The notes under the pieces: generated by a model
Databases searched by the model: none
Told to the model about the DNA's origin: nothing
Seen by the model: the letters and a program-made list of their open reading frames with translations, nothing else
Translations under genes and position numbers: made by a program
Shown: piece by piece, positions 29,585-30,837 of the stretch
How the letters are laid out: each line of letters begins with the position of its first letter
Numbering within the stretch: position 1 is the stretch's first letter
DNA from: a virus
Virus record (IMG/VR): IMGVR_UViG_3300009506_000154
Span: 1 to 30,837 of that record
Strand: one strand, 5' to 3'
Length of the DNA: 30,837 nucleotides

Positions 29585-29818
29585 TTAATAATCCTCCCTG
29601 GATGGGCCAATGATGTCTGCCAATGACTCCCCGGTCTCCTCCCCCCATTGGGACATTGGAGCCAATTTTTGCCCCGCTCCATTATACATTTGGTTGCATT
29701 TTGGGCATGATTCCATAAACCAATCAATGACCTCAAAATTTGCTCCGCAATCGCATTTAATAATCCTCAATGCTCTGCCTGGTCTGTCGGGATCCTCATA
29801 AATTTTTAACTCTGCCAT
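29585..29818 (-). CDS. Small zinc-binding protein
   Basis: A 77-residue protein with KCDCGANFEVIDWFMESCPKC near residues 21-41 (two Cys pairs, a zinc-ribbon layout), followed by a polar tail (MSQWGEETGESLADIIGPS). Its start overlaps the tiny gene upstream. Function unknown; it is one of several ribbon proteins in this early run. Confidence 0.6.
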   Translation of the reverse strand: MAELKIYEDPDRPGRALRIIKCDCGANFEVIDWFMESCPKCNQMYNGAGQKLAPMSQWGEETGESLADIIGPSREDY

Positions 29819-29919
29819 CTGTCTGCTCCTATTCTGGATTTAACGCAAAAACAAACCATCAACCGATCATTGATGATCTTGCCATTTGCCTTAAATCTTG
29901 CTGTGTGTTTTGCAACCAT
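29806..29919 (-). CDS. 37-residue basic peptide, first gene after the promoter
   Basis: Reading from an ATG at 29919 after AATAGGAGTCAA, the frame gives a basic 37-residue product (MVAKHTARFKANGKIINDRL, then CFCVKSR) that stops 13 bases inside the next gene. It is the first gene after the promoter. Small size limits certainty, but the ribosome site is one of the best here. Confidence 0.5.
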   Translation of the reverse strand: MVAKHTARFKANGKIINDRLMVCFCVKSRIGADRWQS

Positions 29920-29945
29920 TTGACTCCTATTCAATTAGGTTGCTG

Positions 29946-29964
29946 CCGGGGCATCCTTGCCCGG
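29946..29964 (-). other. Hairpin at predicted 5' end of the transcript
   Basis: CCGGGGCA and TGCCCGG pair with one bulged G and a 4-base loop. It begins about where the predicted transcript from the nearby promoter would start, so the RNA may carry a 5' hairpin that protects it from decay. Confidence 0.4.
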
Positions 29965-29970
29965 AATTCA

Positions 29971-30000
29971 TTTATAACATTTAATTGGGCAGGTTGTCAA
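29971..30000 (-). promoter_or_regulatory. Sigma-70-type promoter reading left
   Basis: On the minus strand a perfect TTGACA (-35, at 29995-30000) is followed after 18 bases by TATAAA (-10, at 29971-29976). The 146-bp non-coding stretch 29920-30065 around it is one of the longest in the window. It would drive the run of small early genes beginning at 29919. Confidence 0.65.
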
Positions 30001-30045
30001 TAACCAATTCTTGCATTTCTGTTTGTCATAAATTGTTATGCTTTC

Positions 30046-30061
30046 GATAACTGTAATTATC
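30046..30061. promoter_or_regulatory. Operator-like 16-bp dyad
   Basis: GATAACTGTAATTATC is an inverted repeat with GATAA/TTATC arms, 46 bases upstream of the -35 box and just after the winged-helix gene. It could be the binding site of that protein or of a phage repressor. Only the symmetry and position support this. Confidence 0.4.
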
Positions 30062-30065
30062 ACAA

Positions 30066-30320
30066 TCATTCATTGGAAGCATCAACCGGGTAATAAACAA
30101 ACTGCCTGCCCCCCATCCCATTGGTCAACAAACAAACCTCCCTGGTAAGAATGCCCTCATCAACCTTTTTTTCTAATATGTCTCTGGCCCTTTTCTCATT
30201 GACATGATATTTTTTCATAATCTCCCGCCTTGTGATCCCGCCTGGTCTCCGCTGCTTTGCCGGGTTGAGATATTGGCCCAACTCCTCCAACAAATCCTCA
30301 TTGGTAAAATAATCATCCAT
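30066..30320 (-). CDS. Winged-helix DNA-binding protein
   Basis: An 84-residue protein. GGITRREIMKKYHVNEKRAR (residues 27-46) reads as a helix-turn-helix, followed by helix KKVDEGILT and a wing-like strand GRQFVYYPV. The size fits a small winged-helix regulator. The gene overlaps the metallophosphoesterase-like gene by eight bases. It is the last gene before the promoter region with its dyad, so a role in controlling that promoter is plausible. Confidence 0.65.
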   Translation of the reverse strand: MDDYFTNEDLLEELGQYLNPAKQRRPGGITRREIMKKYHVNEKRARDILEKKVDEGILTREVCLLTNGMGGRQFVYYPVDASNE

Positions 30321-30837
30321 TTTGTTTGCTCCATGGTTTCATTTTTGGAGGATCATATTTTTTGACATCTGGATCCCATTGCCCATCCTGGCATTTAAAT
30401 ATGATCCCGCCAATGTCTGCCAACTCAATGATCCCGATCCTGATCGCATGCTCTGTTAACAACTGGAATGCTGGCAATGCAAAAACCTTGATCAAATATT
30501 CGTCGCTGCTTGTGGAAAAATGATGATTGTGGCTTTGGAGCCCAATATTTGGGACTCTCAATCGCTGCCCTGCATATAAATCAACCAACTCTGTTGCCCG
30601 TCTGTTTAATGCATTTGCCCTGGTATGCCTCAATCTCCCCAATGGGCCATGATGCCTGATGTCAAATCTGACATCATTAACATCTAACATCAACTCCCAA
30701 AAACTATGTTTGCCCTTTTCCGGCTGCTCCGCTCCAATGTCCATGCCAATGATCTCCTCCATCTCCCCGGATGATCCAACATGGGCTGATGTCCCCCTGA
30801 TAACAAAATTATATTGTGAGACTGCCAACGCTGGCTC
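30313..30837 (-). CDS. Metallophosphoesterase-like protein (5' end beyond window)
   Basis: A partial 174-codon frame open to the right edge; its true start lies outside, and the TTG at 30828 is probably internal. The C-terminal part has FDIRHHGPLG and GLQSHNHHF, two His-containing motifs like the later motifs of calcineurin-type metallophosphoesterases (the H-x-H end). Between them is RANALNRRATELVDLYAGQR. The N-terminal metal-binding motifs would be beyond the window. In phages such enzymes may act as nucleases or phosphatases in DNA metabolism. Confidence 0.5.
   Translation of the reverse strand, partial: EPALAVSQYNFVIRGTSAHVGSSGEMEEIIGMDIGAEQPEKGKHSFWELMLDVNDVRFDIRHHGPLGRLRHTRANALNRRATELVDLYAGQRLRVPNIGLQSHNHHFSTSSDEYLIKVFALPAFQLLTEHAIRIGIIELADIGGIIFKCQDGQWDPDVKKYDPPKMKPWSKQNG

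Overview
This is a one-way stretch of a tailed double-stranded DNA phage or prophage of the HK97-like siphovirus type. Every gene I can support lies on the minus strand, so it is read from the right end of the window to the left. Genes are packed tightly, often with ATGA or TGATG stop/start overlaps, and most have GGAG-type ribosome binding sites. I see no tRNA, rRNA, CRISPR array, insertion sequence or integrase. Both ends are open: a metallophosphoesterase-like gene runs off the right edge and the tape measure gene runs off the left edge.

Right part (about 18260-30837), early and DNA-metabolism genes. A winged-helix protein is followed by a strong-looking promoter with a 16-bp dyad beside it. 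Next comes a run of small Cys-rich and hypothetical genes, including one broken by a perfect 20-bp tandem duplication. Then come a Gp3-like recombination directionality factor candidate, a replication initiator with 12-bp iterons inside its coding region (a likely origin), and a G39P-like helicase loader. After these lie two secreted or membrane proteins, two PD-(D/E)XK-type nuclease candidates, a DPPY methyltransferase, a deoxyribosyltransferase-like enzyme, a large secreted Pro/Thr-rich protein, and an MT-A70 adenine methyltransferase.

Middle part (about 13970-18155), lysis and packaging: two small membrane proteins (holin candidates), a GH25-like lysin candidate, an HNH endonuclease, and the small and large terminase subunits.

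Left part (1-13952), virion genes: a small membrane protein, a portal fused to a Mu F-like head domain, prohead protease, HK97 major capsid, a glycosyltransferase with a DUF115/MptE-like partner, connector and tail-completion proteins, a 604-residue protein made mostly of 22-residue repeats, the tail tube, the G/GT tail chaperones joined by a -1 frameshift at A AAA AAC, and the tape measure.

Host: the secreted protein at 20683-21318 has the signal-peptide, VYLPIV and Pro/Thr-linker layout common in secreted proteins of Chloroflexota. A Chloroflexota host is a reasonable but unproven guess. Base composition is unusual: the coding strand is purine-rich and strongly avoids the dinucleotide CT, including across codon boundaries.
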